From assembly GCF_029953305.1 (NCBI RefSeq), contig NZ_JASBAN010000001.1:1008501-1072500 (forward strand): DNA of 64,000 bases. Reading direction: 5' to 3'. The position numbers and the translations under genes were made by a program. Source of the DNA: Commensalibacter nepenthis (GTDB taxonomy: Bacteria > Pseudomonadota > Alphaproteobacteria > Acetobacterales > Acetobacteraceae). Under the pieces are notes generated by a model that was given only the letters and a program-made list of their open reading frames with translations, made no database searches and was not told the DNA's origin. This document shows, piece after piece, positions 27,478 through 36,579 of this stretch. Every line of letters starts with the position of its first letter. Position 1 is the stretch's first letter.

Positions 27478-28230
27478 TTATAATTTTAAAGACCTTGGCG
27501 TATAAAACCATATTTTTTGTTGTGTGGTCAGTAATTGACTATACCGACTGCCAATCAATACAAGCGTTTGCATATTCCCCATAGAAGCTTTGGCATCTTT
27601 CAAATTGGTAATCTCAATATGCTCATTTTCTCTGGAAATTGCCTGACAAAACGCAACGGGAATATCCAAAGGCAACTCCTCTCTTAACAACTCAAAAGCC
27701 GTATCAAGCTGCCAAGGACGAGCTTTGGAAACAGCATTATAAAGCGCAATCACAAAATCCGCCTGTGCAGCTAATCTAAGGCGTTTCAAAATGACTTCCC
27801 AAGGTTTTAAATTCTCTGACAAAGAAATCGCACAAAAATCATGTCCTAATGGCGCACCTAGCCGAGAAGCCGCCGCAAACATTGCAGAAATACCAGGTAA
27901 AACCGATACTTCAATTTCTTTAAATGAGGGATCACCGTGGTCAATCGCTTCGAAAACCGCACTCGCCATCGCAAACACCCCAGCATCTCCAGAAGAAACC
28001 ACCCCAACACGATGCCCTTGCTGTGCTAAAATTAACGCATGATTTGCACGATCTAATTCTTCACGATTATCAGAACTATGTTTGCGAATAGTATCAGGAA
28101 CCTGAACCCGTTGAACATAAGGACCATATCCAACCAAATCCGTCAAAGTTGGTAAAAGATGCGCGACCTCAATCGTTTGTAAATTTTGATCCCCAGGACC
28201 CAGACCAATGATATAGATATGTCCGTTCAT
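27478..28230 (-). CDS. cobJ: Precorrin-3B C17-methyltransferase
   Basis: SAM-dependent methyltransferase that drives ring contraction to precorrin-4. The 250-residue tetrapyrrole methylase starts IYIIGLGPGDQNLQT, contains VGYGPYVQRV, VVSSGDAGVFAMAS and VLPGISAMFAAASRLGAPLG, and ends with a LIGS motif. Last gene of the cobW-N-G-H-I-J operon, 5 nt after cobI. cobM, cobK, cobL, cobF and cobB do not follow. Confidence 0.95.
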   Translation of the reverse strand: MNGHIYIIGLGPGDQNLQTIEVAHLLPTLTDLVGYGPYVQRVQVPDTIRKHSSDNREELDRANHALILAQQGHRVGVVSSGDAGVFAMASAVFEAIDHGDPSFKEIEVSVLPGISAMFAAASRLGAPLGHDFCAISLSENLKPWEVILKRLRLAAQADFVIALYNAVSKARPWQLDTAFELLREELPLDIPVAFCQAISRENEHIEITNLKDAKASMGNMQTLVLIGSRYSQLLTTQQKIWFYTPRSLKL

Positions 28231-28235
28231 AATTA

Positions 28236-28949
28236 TTATGACCCTGCGATAAGAATTAAAGAAAAATACGGCGCTTTAGATTCTGTATATTGCGTCAATG
28301 GCATCTTTTTTTCTTCCATTTGAGTGCCTCGCTCAACATAAATCGCTTTGTCCAACAAGCCTGTTTCTTGCAATGCTTGCTTTACCTTGGATAAATTACG
28401 TCCCATCTTCATAATCACAACTGCATTACAAGAACGAAGTTTCTCAATTAATGCTTCCAACGGTAAGGTTGCAGGTAAAATCGTCAGGGTCTGTTCATAT
28501 TTCACAATCGGCAATTGTACATTACTCCAGCATCCACTCATCGCTGTAATCCCAGGAACAATCTGTGTTTCGTAATTGGATTGTAATCGCTCTAAAATAT
28601 ACATAGCTGAACCATATAATAAAGGATCACCTTCACATAACAACGCCACATCTTGTCCATTTTGCAAATATTGTTCTATCGTTGCCGCAGATTGATCGTA
28701 AAACAAAGAAATGGTTTGTTTATATTCATCACTTTGATGAGGGATTTCGGTTGTTATGGGATATTCAAAACGTAACTCTTGATGACTTGCACTAAGCATA
28801 TCATTTGCAATTTTCCTTGCATGCCCCATTTCCCCTTTTTTGGCAAAATGAGCATAAATCAATATTTGTCGTAAAACACGTTCTGCCTTGCGCGTTACAA
28901 GCTCAGGATCCCCAGGTCCCATCCCAAGAATATATAAATGCCCACTCAT
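28236..28949 (-). CDS. cobI: Precorrin-2 C20-methyltransferase
   Basis: SAM-dependent methyltransferase that makes precorrin-3A. The start is placed at the ATG at 28949 (MSGHLYILGMGPGDPEL), giving about 237 residues, the usual size. A start at 29030 would overlap cobH and has no family match. Motifs are CEGDPLLYGSAMYI and VPGITAMSGCW. An AGGA lies about 12 nt upstream. It is separated from cobH by 4 nt. Confidence 0.94.
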   Translation of the reverse strand: MSGHLYILGMGPGDPELVTRKAERVLRQILIYAHFAKKGEMGHARKIANDMLSASHQELRFEYPITTEIPHQSDEYKQTISLFYDQSAATIEQYLQNGQDVALLCEGDPLLYGSAMYILERLQSNYETQIVPGITAMSGCWSNVQLPIVKYEQTLTILPATLPLEALIEKLRSCNAVVIMKMGRNLSKVKQALQETGLLDKAIYVERGTQMEEKKMPLTQYTESKAPYFSLILIAGS

Positions 28950-28953
28950 ACCG

Positions 28954-29589
28954 TTATAATTCCTGCTTTTGTGCCAAAGCATTAATCGCAGCAACCGCCA
29001 TCGCGCTGCCACCTTGACGTCCCTTGACAATCAAGTAAGGGATTTTTCCCCACTCAACCAAAGCATCTTTTGATTCCATTGCTCCAACAAACCCAACAGG
29101 AACACCAATAATGGCAGCAGGATATGGAAGTTTTTTATCTTCTAATAAATTAATTAAATGAAACAACGCGGTTGGTGCATTTCCAATGACCACCACCGCT
29201 CCTTCTAACGCGTCTCCCCATAAATGAATAGCTGCCGCAGAGCGCGTATTTTGTAAATTTTGTGCAAGTATTGATGTATCAGGATGGTTAAGCATGCAAA
29301 TAATTTTATTATTTTGAGGCAATCTTCGTTTCGTAATACCATGTGCTACCATCTCTGCATCACAAAAAATCGGTTTTCCTTGCTGTAATGCAGCCTCAGT
29401 TGCCGTAATGACATCAGGGTGAAAAACAAGTTGTTCGGTAATTTCAATACGACCACACGCATGTATAATCCGCACAGCAATCCGTGCTTGATCTTCGGTA
29501 AATTGAGATAAATCAGCCTCACGACGAATAGTCGCAAAAGATTGCTTATAAATCGCTTGTCCATCATGGATATAATCATATAAAGACAT
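28954..29589 (-). CDS. cobH: Precorrin-8X methylmutase
   Basis: Moves the C11 methyl group to C12, producing hydrogenobyrinic acid. About 211 residues with RIIHACGRIEI, DAEMVAHGITKRRLP (the conserved His is in this segment), and VGFVGAMESKDAL near the C-terminus. The ATG at 29589 is preferred to two upstream TTG codons. Part of the cobW-cobJ operon. Confidence 0.94.
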   Translation of the reverse strand: MSLYDYIHDGQAIYKQSFATIRREADLSQFTEDQARIAVRIIHACGRIEITEQLVFHPDVITATEAALQQGKPIFCDAEMVAHGITKRRLPQNNKIICMLNHPDTSILAQNLQNTRSAAAIHLWGDALEGAVVVIGNAPTALFHLINLLEDKKLPYPAAIIGVPVGFVGAMESKDALVEWGKIPYLIVKGRQGGSAMAVAAINALAQKQEL

Positions 29590-29604
29590 CAACAACTGCT
29601 TTTC

Positions 29605-30810
29605 TTAATGAGAAGAAAGAAACCCTGTTTGTAGCAAATTGATGATTTCTGTCAATTTCAGATTTTGATACGGGGTCTCATAATCGGCTTTACCATTTAA
29701 AATCAAATGATACCCTTTGGCAGTGCCACATAACGCTACAGCATTAATCTGGGGCGAAGCACACCCTTTAGCACATCCAGATACATGAAGCATTTTTGTT
29801 TGATTTTTCCAAACTGGTAAAAGTAAAGAAGCATCTTCCATGGTTTCCTGTTGACCTTGAGAGCAAAGAGGCTTTCCAGGACATACACTCATATATAATC
29901 TTGGATCGTCTTCAGTAACGATGAATTCAGACAGAATAGACAACCCCTCTTGAGAACAATGAGGTAAAATAATACTACGCCACGGTGTAAATCGAATGGT
30001 TCCATTCCCAAATCGATCAGAAATATCTGCAAGATGCAATATCTGGCTTGCTTTCAACAATCCAAAAGGAACACCAATATGAACAATAGGTGCCATAGGC
30101 AATTCAATATATCCAATCGGTAAACGCTTTGGAGAAGGAGGATTAATATATTCAACGGTTGGATACACAACATGTTGTAAATATCGCCTTGCATTCTCAA
30201 GATTTAATAATCGTTTTAACTGATGGTCCATACAAAATCGTATAATGTCTACTGCAATTTTTACTAAATCTTGTCGATTACATACAATAACCTGCTTATC
30301 ACGTCCCAGTTGAATGATCCAATAAGGAGGATAAAATCGAATATTCACATCTGCATATAAATCTTGCAATCCATAATACTCTCCCCCATCAATTAAAAAG
30401 CTAAATTTTGCTGTTAAAGGATGAATGTCTTGATGATCTTGCAGTGCTGTTTGTAACTCATAAGCAATCTTATACACTTCTGAATGATGTAATGGATCAA
30501 TATCCCATAAAGGGGAAATCATAATATTACGCTTTTCTTCCATCATCGCATCATCTGACCCTAACTGTGCTTGAATGACTTGAGGAACAACGACGTCTAT
30601 CGTTTCACGTATAAAACCACGTAATTGTAAATTCCCTTTTTGAGAAAGATTACTATATCCATTCCCATATTGCTGAGATAACTCTGCAATAAAACGTGCC
30701 TGATCGCTTGTAATCGAAGAAAAGAAAGGCTTAATACGACATAAAAACCCATCCCCAGTCTCCATAGGTTTAAATAAAGAAGGACACCATCCTCGACGAA
30801 TAGCATTCAT
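29605..30810 (-). CDS. cobG: Precorrin-3B synthase
   Basis: Oxygen-dependent Fe-S monooxygenase of the aerobic cobalamin pathway, related to sulfite/nitrite reductases. In the 401-residue protein the 4Fe-4S/sirohaem-type cysteines appear as CPGKPLC and, about 35 residues later, GCAKGCASP. The N-terminal half has KGNLQLRGF. Its presence shows that corrin synthesis here is the late-cobalt, aerobic type. It starts 3 nt after the cobN stop. Confidence 0.93.
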   Translation of the reverse strand: MNAIRRGWCPSLFKPMETGDGFLCRIKPFFSSITSDQARFIAELSQQYGNGYSNLSQKGNLQLRGFIRETIDVVVPQVIQAQLGSDDAMMEEKRNIMISPLWDIDPLHHSEVYKIAYELQTALQDHQDIHPLTAKFSFLIDGGEYYGLQDLYADVNIRFYPPYWIIQLGRDKQVIVCNRQDLVKIAVDIIRFCMDHQLKRLLNLENARRYLQHVVYPTVEYINPPSPKRLPIGYIELPMAPIVHIGVPFGLLKASQILHLADISDRFGNGTIRFTPWRSIILPHCSQEGLSILSEFIVTEDDPRLYMSVCPGKPLCSQGQQETMEDASLLLPVWKNQTKMLHVSGCAKGCASPQINAVALCGTAKGYHLILNGKADYETPYQNLKLTEIINLLQTGFLSSH

Positions 30811-30813
30811 TAC

Positions 30814-33800
30814 TTATTCCTCATCCAAGATCATTGCCGCACTGTTTGAACGAGGATGCCATAACCCACGATCTCGTGCTTCTTTAAAACGATTTTGAAT
30901 AGAAAGCTTTGCGTCATTATTGGCTTCTTTCAAAAAATGATGAATTTCATCATTTCCTAACGTTGCGTCGAACACTAAATTAAATTGTTGATCGAAACGA
31001 TGTGATAACGTCGCTGCAAATGCAAACAAAGCATCAACGGAACGTGCGATCTCAGCAGCCCCTCGATAAGAATGTTTTGTCATAGAGTTAATCCATACAG
31101 GATTGGCAACGCGTCCGCGTGTGATACGATTGACTTCTTCAACCAATAATCGGATTTTTGGCGTTTCGGCTTTAGATGTATCGGCATGGTATAAAGCTGG
31201 TTCGTTATCAAATAACGCAGCAGCAGCGGCAAAACCACCTTCATGAGCGGCATAATCAGGACTGTCCAGTAAATCAATTTCAGCATGATCTTGGCTATGG
31301 AAAAAAGCTTGCGTTGCTTTCAAACGATCGGTAAGCCCCTCTTGATTATATTCACCTGCTTTATCTCGACCGTACGCATAAGCTGAATTCTTTACCCATA
31401 ATTCGCCTAATTCCTTTTTATCTTGCCAATCCCCAGTCGTCAGAGAATGTTCAATCCCTGTCCCATACGTGCCTTGAGCTGTTCCGTAAATACGTGTTAA
31501 CATCTGATCTTTCTGATTATCTGGCATTGTTTGATACAAACCAGCCAATGGATTCCATTCCTCAGGTTCTTCACGTTTGGCAATTGCTTCAACCGTTTGA
31601 TCAAAATTATTGATTTGCACCTCAAATGCATCTCTGAAAAAACCAGAAATCCGTAAGGTCACATCCACACGAGGTCGATCCATTTCTGGCAAAGGAATAA
31701 TTTCTATGGCATGCACTCTGCCTGACGTAGGGTCCCATAATGGTTTTGTACCCATCAAAATATAAGCCAGTGCAAGATCTTCTCCACCCGTTCTCAGGTT
31801 TGTGCTGCCCCATAAATCAATAACAAGATGACGTAAATGATCGCCATTTTCTTGCATATATCTTAACAATAATTGATCTGCTGCTTTTTGAGCTAACAAA
31901 TAAGCGGTTTGGGTTGGAATAGATCTGGGATCAACTGTATATAAATTACGCCCTGTTGGTAAAACGTCTAGCCGTCCACGCGTCGGCGCACCTGCAGGAC
32001 CTGGTTCTATAAATTGCCCCGATAATGCGTTTAATAACGCAGATTTTTCTTGCTCTGCACAATTATCAAGTTTTTGTTCCAATTCCCCTATTTTATCAGG
32101 AGCATAGGCTTTTATATTCTCTAAAAGTTGCTGTTTTTTAACAAGAGACATGCCAAAAATATGCAGCCCTTCTCTGATCTGTAAATCTTTGACATCACAT
32201 AAATAGGCATCCAAATGACTTAACGCAATTTCATCGCCTGTTTCTTTACGATTAATCCCTGTTTCAGCCAATAAACCACAAATTTCTGCTTTATCTAAAA
32301 TCGCACCAATCAAGAGCTGGCTACGTCTACGATCTAGTCCATCGGCCTCTGCATAATCATCAATTAACCGTTCCAACTCTGCCGCTGGTCCACTTAAAAC
32401 CGCTTTGTTCACTGGAGGCGTTAAATGACCGATCGTTACAGCCCCTAATCGTCGTTTGGCACAAGCTGCCTCACCAGGGTTATTCACAATAAATGGATAA
32501 ATCACGGGTAATCCACCCAATAACACCGCAGGCGAGCAATCTTCTGATAACGCCGTTGCTTTCCCCGGTAACCATTCCATCGTGCCATGTGTCCCTAAAT
32601 GAATCATGGCATCAACATGTTGTTTGTATCGTAACCATAAATAGGTCGCAATATATCCATGGGATGGTGGTGTATCTGGATCATGATATAAAGATTTGTG
32701 ATCGTTCAACTCACCACGTTCAGGTTGGATGGCAATCGTAACATGCCCAAGGATTATATAACGTAACGTAAAATATCCATCCTGAATGGTTTCATCATCC
32801 TCAATCTTCGGCCAGTTTTTTAAAACTATTATTTGAAATCCAGTGGGAAGTTTTGCAAAAAGCTGTTTATATTCATCAATACTAAACGTAGGCGAAGATT
32901 CTTTTTTACATAAGCTCTGCGTTAATTCAGAGATCAATGGAATAGTCTCTGAAACTTTATATTGCTCTTCTTTCAGCCATTGTAACATATGATACAGGCT
33001 AGCAAAACTATCCAACCCAACAGCATGTCCTTCTTGCCCACCAACCCCAGGATAATTCGATAAAAATAACGCTATTTTTTTATCTTGATTACGTTTTATA
33101 ACAAGATTAATCCATCCCATGACACGATCAACAACAAGTGCTATGCCTGCGGGATAAGGTTCATATTGAATTTGATTGTTTAGCTCTTTTTTAAACCCAA
33201 TCGCCGTTGTTAATAACTTACCATCCAACTCTGGCAAAACCACCTGCATCGCAAGATCAGTTTGCGATAACCCACGAAAACTGCTTTCCCATAATTCTTT
33301 GGTATTGCCAGGTTGCAAGATTTGTAAAACAGGCACATTGATGTGTTTAAACAGAGAATATTGAACCTCTTGTTGAATCGAAAAATACGTTGCATTTAAA
33401 ATAATGGTTGGATTTATTTTCGCGAAAAAATCAGCAACCCAACAAGAAACAACAGGATCTTTTAAAGAAGAAACATAAACGCCTTTGATATTCATATTTC
33501 TTTGTGAAAGTTGAGATGCCAACGCGATGATTGGATTGATATTATTGGCAAGCAAATGGGTGCGATAAAATAACAAAATAACCGTTGGCTGATTGGCTTC
33601 TTCAGGGTGTAAAAAGTGATATTCACCAACCATGGGTAAATTTTCAGGATCAGCTTGGTAAGATTCTTGTGCTAGATAATGCGTTGTCAGTTGTAAAATA
33701 TGCGTAAAATTATCAACACCGCCTTCATAAAAAAACTTTTTATATTGTGCTAATAATAAAGAGGAAACAGTGCAAAGCCTATCCAGCTTTGGATCTTCGT

Positions 33801-34155
33801 ACCCTTCACCCGAAAGAACCAGCAAAGGGATATGATGCGCCTTACAAGTAGCGACAATTTCCTCGGTTCCATACCGCCAATATTCAATCCCACCCAATAA
33901 GCGCAGGATCACAAATTTTGCTTTTTTTAAGGTGTCTTCAATATAAATATCAACGGACATGGGATGACGAAGCCGTTGTAAAGGAACCAATCGAATGGAA
34001 GTCTTTTGGAATTCTGGCTTTTCCAAGCAATGCGCCATAATATTCAGGTCACTGTCTGAAAAAGATAAAAACAAAATATCCGCTGGCTCGTGTTGCAAAT
34101 CCTCAGCAGGCGCTTGTTCATCCAAAGTTTTAATTTCACGAACCAGTAAATGCAT
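30814..34155 (-). CDS. cobN: Cobaltochelatase subunit CobN
   Basis: Large subunit of the ATP-dependent CobNST complex that inserts cobalt into hydrogenobyrinic acid a,c-diamide. At 1113 residues it is shorter than the more usual 1250 or so. Family motifs remain: IHLGTHGTMEWLPGKATALS near residue 525, PGEAACAKRR, RGRLDVLPTGRNLYTVDP near 735 and TKHSYRGAAEIARSVD near 1030. The partners CobS and CobT are encoded 18 kb away at 52-55 kb. It is the third unit downstream of cobW, with a broken gene between them. Confidence 0.95.
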   Translation of the reverse strand: MHLLVREIKTLDEQAPAEDLQHEPADILFLSFSDSDLNIMAHCLEKPEFQKTSIRLVPLQRLRHPMSVDIYIEDTLKKAKFVILRLLGGIEYWRYGTEEIVATCKAHHIPLLVLSGEGYEDPKLDRLCTVSSLLLAQYKKFFYEGGVDNFTHILQLTTHYLAQESYQADPENLPMVGEYHFLHPEEANQPTVILLFYRTHLLANNINPIIALASQLSQRNMNIKGVYVSSLKDPVVSCWVADFFAKINPTIILNATYFSIQQEVQYSLFKHINVPVLQILQPGNTKELWESSFRGLSQTDLAMQVVLPELDGKLLTTAIGFKKELNNQIQYEPYPAGIALVVDRVMGWINLVIKRNQDKKIALFLSNYPGVGGQEGHAVGLDSFASLYHMLQWLKEEQYKVSETIPLISELTQSLCKKESSPTFSIDEYKQLFAKLPTGFQIIVLKNWPKIEDDETIQDGYFTLRYIILGHVTIAIQPERGELNDHKSLYHDPDTPPSHGYIATYLWLRYKQHVDAMIHLGTHGTMEWLPGKATALSEDCSPAVLLGGLPVIYPFIVNNPGEAACAKRRLGAVTIGHLTPPVNKAVLSGPAAELERLIDDYAEADGLDRRRSQLLIGAILDKAEICGLLAETGINRKETGDEIALSHLDAYLCDVKDLQIREGLHIFGMSLVKKQQLLENIKAYAPDKIGELEQKLDNCAEQEKSALLNALSGQFIEPGPAGAPTRGRLDVLPTGRNLYTVDPRSIPTQTAYLLAQKAADQLLLRYMQENGDHLRHLVIDLWGSTNLRTGGEDLALAYILMGTKPLWDPTSGRVHAIEIIPLPEMDRPRVDVTLRISGFFRDAFEVQINNFDQTVEAIAKREEPEEWNPLAGLYQTMPDNQKDQMLTRIYGTAQGTYGTGIEHSLTTGDWQDKKELGELWVKNSAYAYGRDKAGEYNQEGLTDRLKATQAFFHSQDHAEIDLLDSPDYAAHEGGFAAAAALFDNEPALYHADTSKAETPKIRLLVEEVNRITRGRVANPVWINSMTKHSYRGAAEIARSVDALFAFAATLSHRFDQQFNLVFDATLGNDEIHHFLKEANNDAKLSIQNRFKEARDRGLWHPRSNSAAMILDEE

Positions 34156-34189
34156 TTAGGGGTCTCTTTTAAAATATTGAATAATTCAT

Positions 34190-34745
34190 TTAGAAAAATG
34201 TCCAACCTTTAATAGTTTCAAATTGAATGTATGGTTTTATTTTCTCTTCGAGCTTTGTAAGGCTTTCTTTAAAATTTTTTCTGGCATCGTTAGCTATTTT
34301 TTCAAGATTTTGAAATTCTGGTATATCATGCGAATCTATGACAATCGTTTTAGTGTTATCTAAGCTTTTAAGAACCATTTGTTTATCATCTGAACTTATG
34401 ACCTTATAATCGTTTCTATAAAGTTCATGTTGAAGAACACAATCACAATGGCTCTTCATTTGTTTTAAAATTTCATGAATACCACTATCCTCTTTAAAGA
34501 GAAACATCGCTTCTCCACATGATTCTATGAGTTCGAATTGACACTTGAGTATTTCTTTAAATATCCATTTTATGACATGCTTGATAGCAACTCAACGCAG
34601 TCATATACACGTTAAAACGGCGTTCATATAAATCCAGTTTTACTTTTGCACTCGCTATTTTCATCTGAGAATAAGCAATAACACACGTAATAATACCAAT
34701 AAAACCCGTCGAAATAGCTACGGATAAAGTGACATAATTAGTCAT
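34190..34745 (-). pseudogene. Frameshifted membrane-anchored protein gene between cobW and cobN
   Basis: Two short frames belong together. The upstream one encodes a membrane helix and the motif KVKLDLYERRFNVY, then stops after CHKMDI. The downstream frame opens as KWIFKEILKCQFELIE and runs to KGWTFF at 34190. Removing one A from the four-base run at 34568-34571 (TTTT on plus) restores one frame of about 185 codons, giving CHKWIFKEIL. The KLDLYERRFxVY motif after an N-terminal helix is common in small bacterial membrane proteins of unknown function. Recent single-base frameshift, or a sequencing error. Confidence 0.65.
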
Positions 34746-34792
34746 TTTCTAAAACCTTACTTATCTTAATCATCACGAAATATTCTAAAATC

Positions 34793-35824
34793 TTATTGCA
34801 ATGAAGATTGAATCGCCTCTTGATCGATCCCAGTTTCCCCAATAATAATCAATTTACTCTCACGACTTTCATCTGCACGCCATGCGCGATCAAAATGGTA
34901 ATTAAATCGCTGACCCACGCCGTGGATTTCTAAACGCATAGGTTTATTCGCAATATTCACATACCCTTTGATGCGTAAAATATCATATGTATTTGCAACT
35001 TGAATTAATTTTTGCACAAGGCTTTCTGGATCATTTGCGGTTGGGATCGTTACCACAAAACTGGTAAAGTCATCATGTTCATGATCTTCGCCTTCCCCAT
35101 CATGATGAGAAGGACGAGACTGTAAATCATCTTCTGCTCCCGCATTAATTCCTAAGATAATTTCAGGATCAACTTGTCCATTCGATGCTTGAATAATTTT
35201 AACCGCTTTAGGAATTTCCTTTTGAATATCTTGCGTTAATTGTTGCGCTTGTTCTGGTGTAATTAAATCGACTTTATTTAAAATAATCAAATCCGCAGAA
35301 CAAAGCTGGTCTTCGAACACTTCATGCAAAGGATTATCATGATCCAAAGAGGGATCAGCTGCTCGTTGCTGCGCCACTGCTTCAGGATCATCCGCAAATC
35401 GCCCCGCCAATACTGCGGGAGAATCAACCAAAGTCACCACACCATCAACCGTCATTCTGGTTTTAATACTGGGCCAATTAAAGGCTTTGATTAACGGTTT
35501 GGGCAGTGCTAACCCAGAGGTTTCAATAATAATATGTTCTGGTGGGTCTTTGCGATCTAACAGAGCCTCCATCGTTGGCAAAAATTCATCCGCAACCGTG
35601 CAACAAATGCATCCATTCGCAAGCTCTACAATATTATCCTCGGTACAACCAGGAACCCCACAATTTTTAAGAATATCGCCATCTATGCCTAAAGAACCAA
35701 ATTCATTCACAATAATTGCAATTTTTTTATGCGTTGATTTTTCCATCAAGGAGCGAAGCAGCGTGGTTTTTCCTGCACCTAAAAAACCAGAAATAATAGT
35801 AGCGGGAATACGAGTCGATTGCAT
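34793..35824 (-). CDS. cobW: CobW-family GTPase / metallochaperone
   Basis: G3E-family P-loop GTPase of 343 residues, thought to deliver cobalt to the chelatase. Walker A GFLGAGKTTL is near residue 13, the metal-binding GCICCT (CxCC) near 71, a NKVD-type specificity motif (ILNKVDL) near 185 and a His/Asp-rich loop (SHHDGEGEDHEHDD) near 240. First gene of the cobW-N-G-H-I-J operon; AGGA lies 8 nt before the ATG. No B12 riboswitch is visible upstream. Confidence 0.94.
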   Translation of the reverse strand: MQSTRIPATIISGFLGAGKTTLLRSLMEKSTHKKIAIIVNEFGSLGIDGDILKNCGVPGCTEDNIVELANGCICCTVADEFLPTMEALLDRKDPPEHIIIETSGLALPKPLIKAFNWPSIKTRMTVDGVVTLVDSPAVLAGRFADDPEAVAQQRAADPSLDHDNPLHEVFEDQLCSADLIILNKVDLITPEQAQQLTQDIQKEIPKAVKIIQASNGQVDPEIILGINAGAEDDLQSRPSHHDGEGEDHEHDDFTSFVVTIPTANDPESLVQKLIQVANTYDILRIKGYVNIANKPMRLEIHGVGQRFNYHFDRAWRADESRESKLIIIGETGIDQEAIQSSLQ

Positions 35825-35926
35825 CTGTTTATCCTGTTTTGTCAGTAAAAATTAATAAGACAAGTTTACTATTTTTATATCAGGAAGAAAAGAGAGGATT
35901 ATGATATGATTTTTTAATGAATTCAT

Positions 35927-36246
35927 ATGCCAATATTCATTCTGGCTTCTCCCCTACGAGACAGTCAAAAACAATGTAATGGGATAATTCCTCGATCCAT
36001 TTCCAAAGACAAATTTAATAATATTCACTGGTTTACTCATTATTCCCCTGAATATTTATTAAACTCAATTACTTATCTTCCTCTTGAGTAACATTGGAAT
36101 AAAAAAACGCTCTTTTTTGGCAATGACAATACAACCCCATCGCCATGCTTTATGAAGATAATAAAATTAATGAGATTTATTACAGAATGGATGTTCGATC
36201 AAAGGATATTCTGATTATACTGCAAGACTATTCAAATAAAAGATAA
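35927..36246 (+). pseudogene. Eroded gene upstream of oprB
   Basis: A plus-strand frame from ATG 35927 gives 54 residues (MPIFILASPLRDSQKQ to TYLPLE), a TAA stop, and then continues in frame as HWNKKTLFFGNDNTT. A frame change near 36145 yields PIAMLYEDNKINEIYYRMDV and on to QDYSNKR at the stop 36244-36246. One stop and one frameshift are enough to explain it. The product would be about 105 residues. Not recognised. Confidence 0.45.
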
Positions 36247-36579
36247 TGAATATATAATCATTCAATGTTAGAGACATGCTTTAAAAAAAATAATTATAAC
36301 GAGATCATAGATTGATGCGTCAATAATATTACTTGAACCCAACTCATACATAATAAACAAATCTTTTATATGTAAATAGTAAATTGTTTAATAAAAGATT
36401 GTTATATTAATTACCTTATTAAAACGTAATTATAGCAATTATATTACTATAAATAAAAAAATTTAAAATTTCAATAAATGTGTTTTAAAGAATAATAGTC
36501 AAATGTTACTTTTTTTATAGGAATATTCCTCCTAATTACTTGCTGCAAAAATTAACATTTTCATTATGGGTTGATCTGT
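36247..36579. other. AT-rich region upstream of oprB
   Basis: No reading frame or strong hairpin stands out in these 330 bp. Several A/T runs and TATAAT-like strings are present, so the oprB promoter is probably here, but I cannot place it with confidence. Confidence 0.3.
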
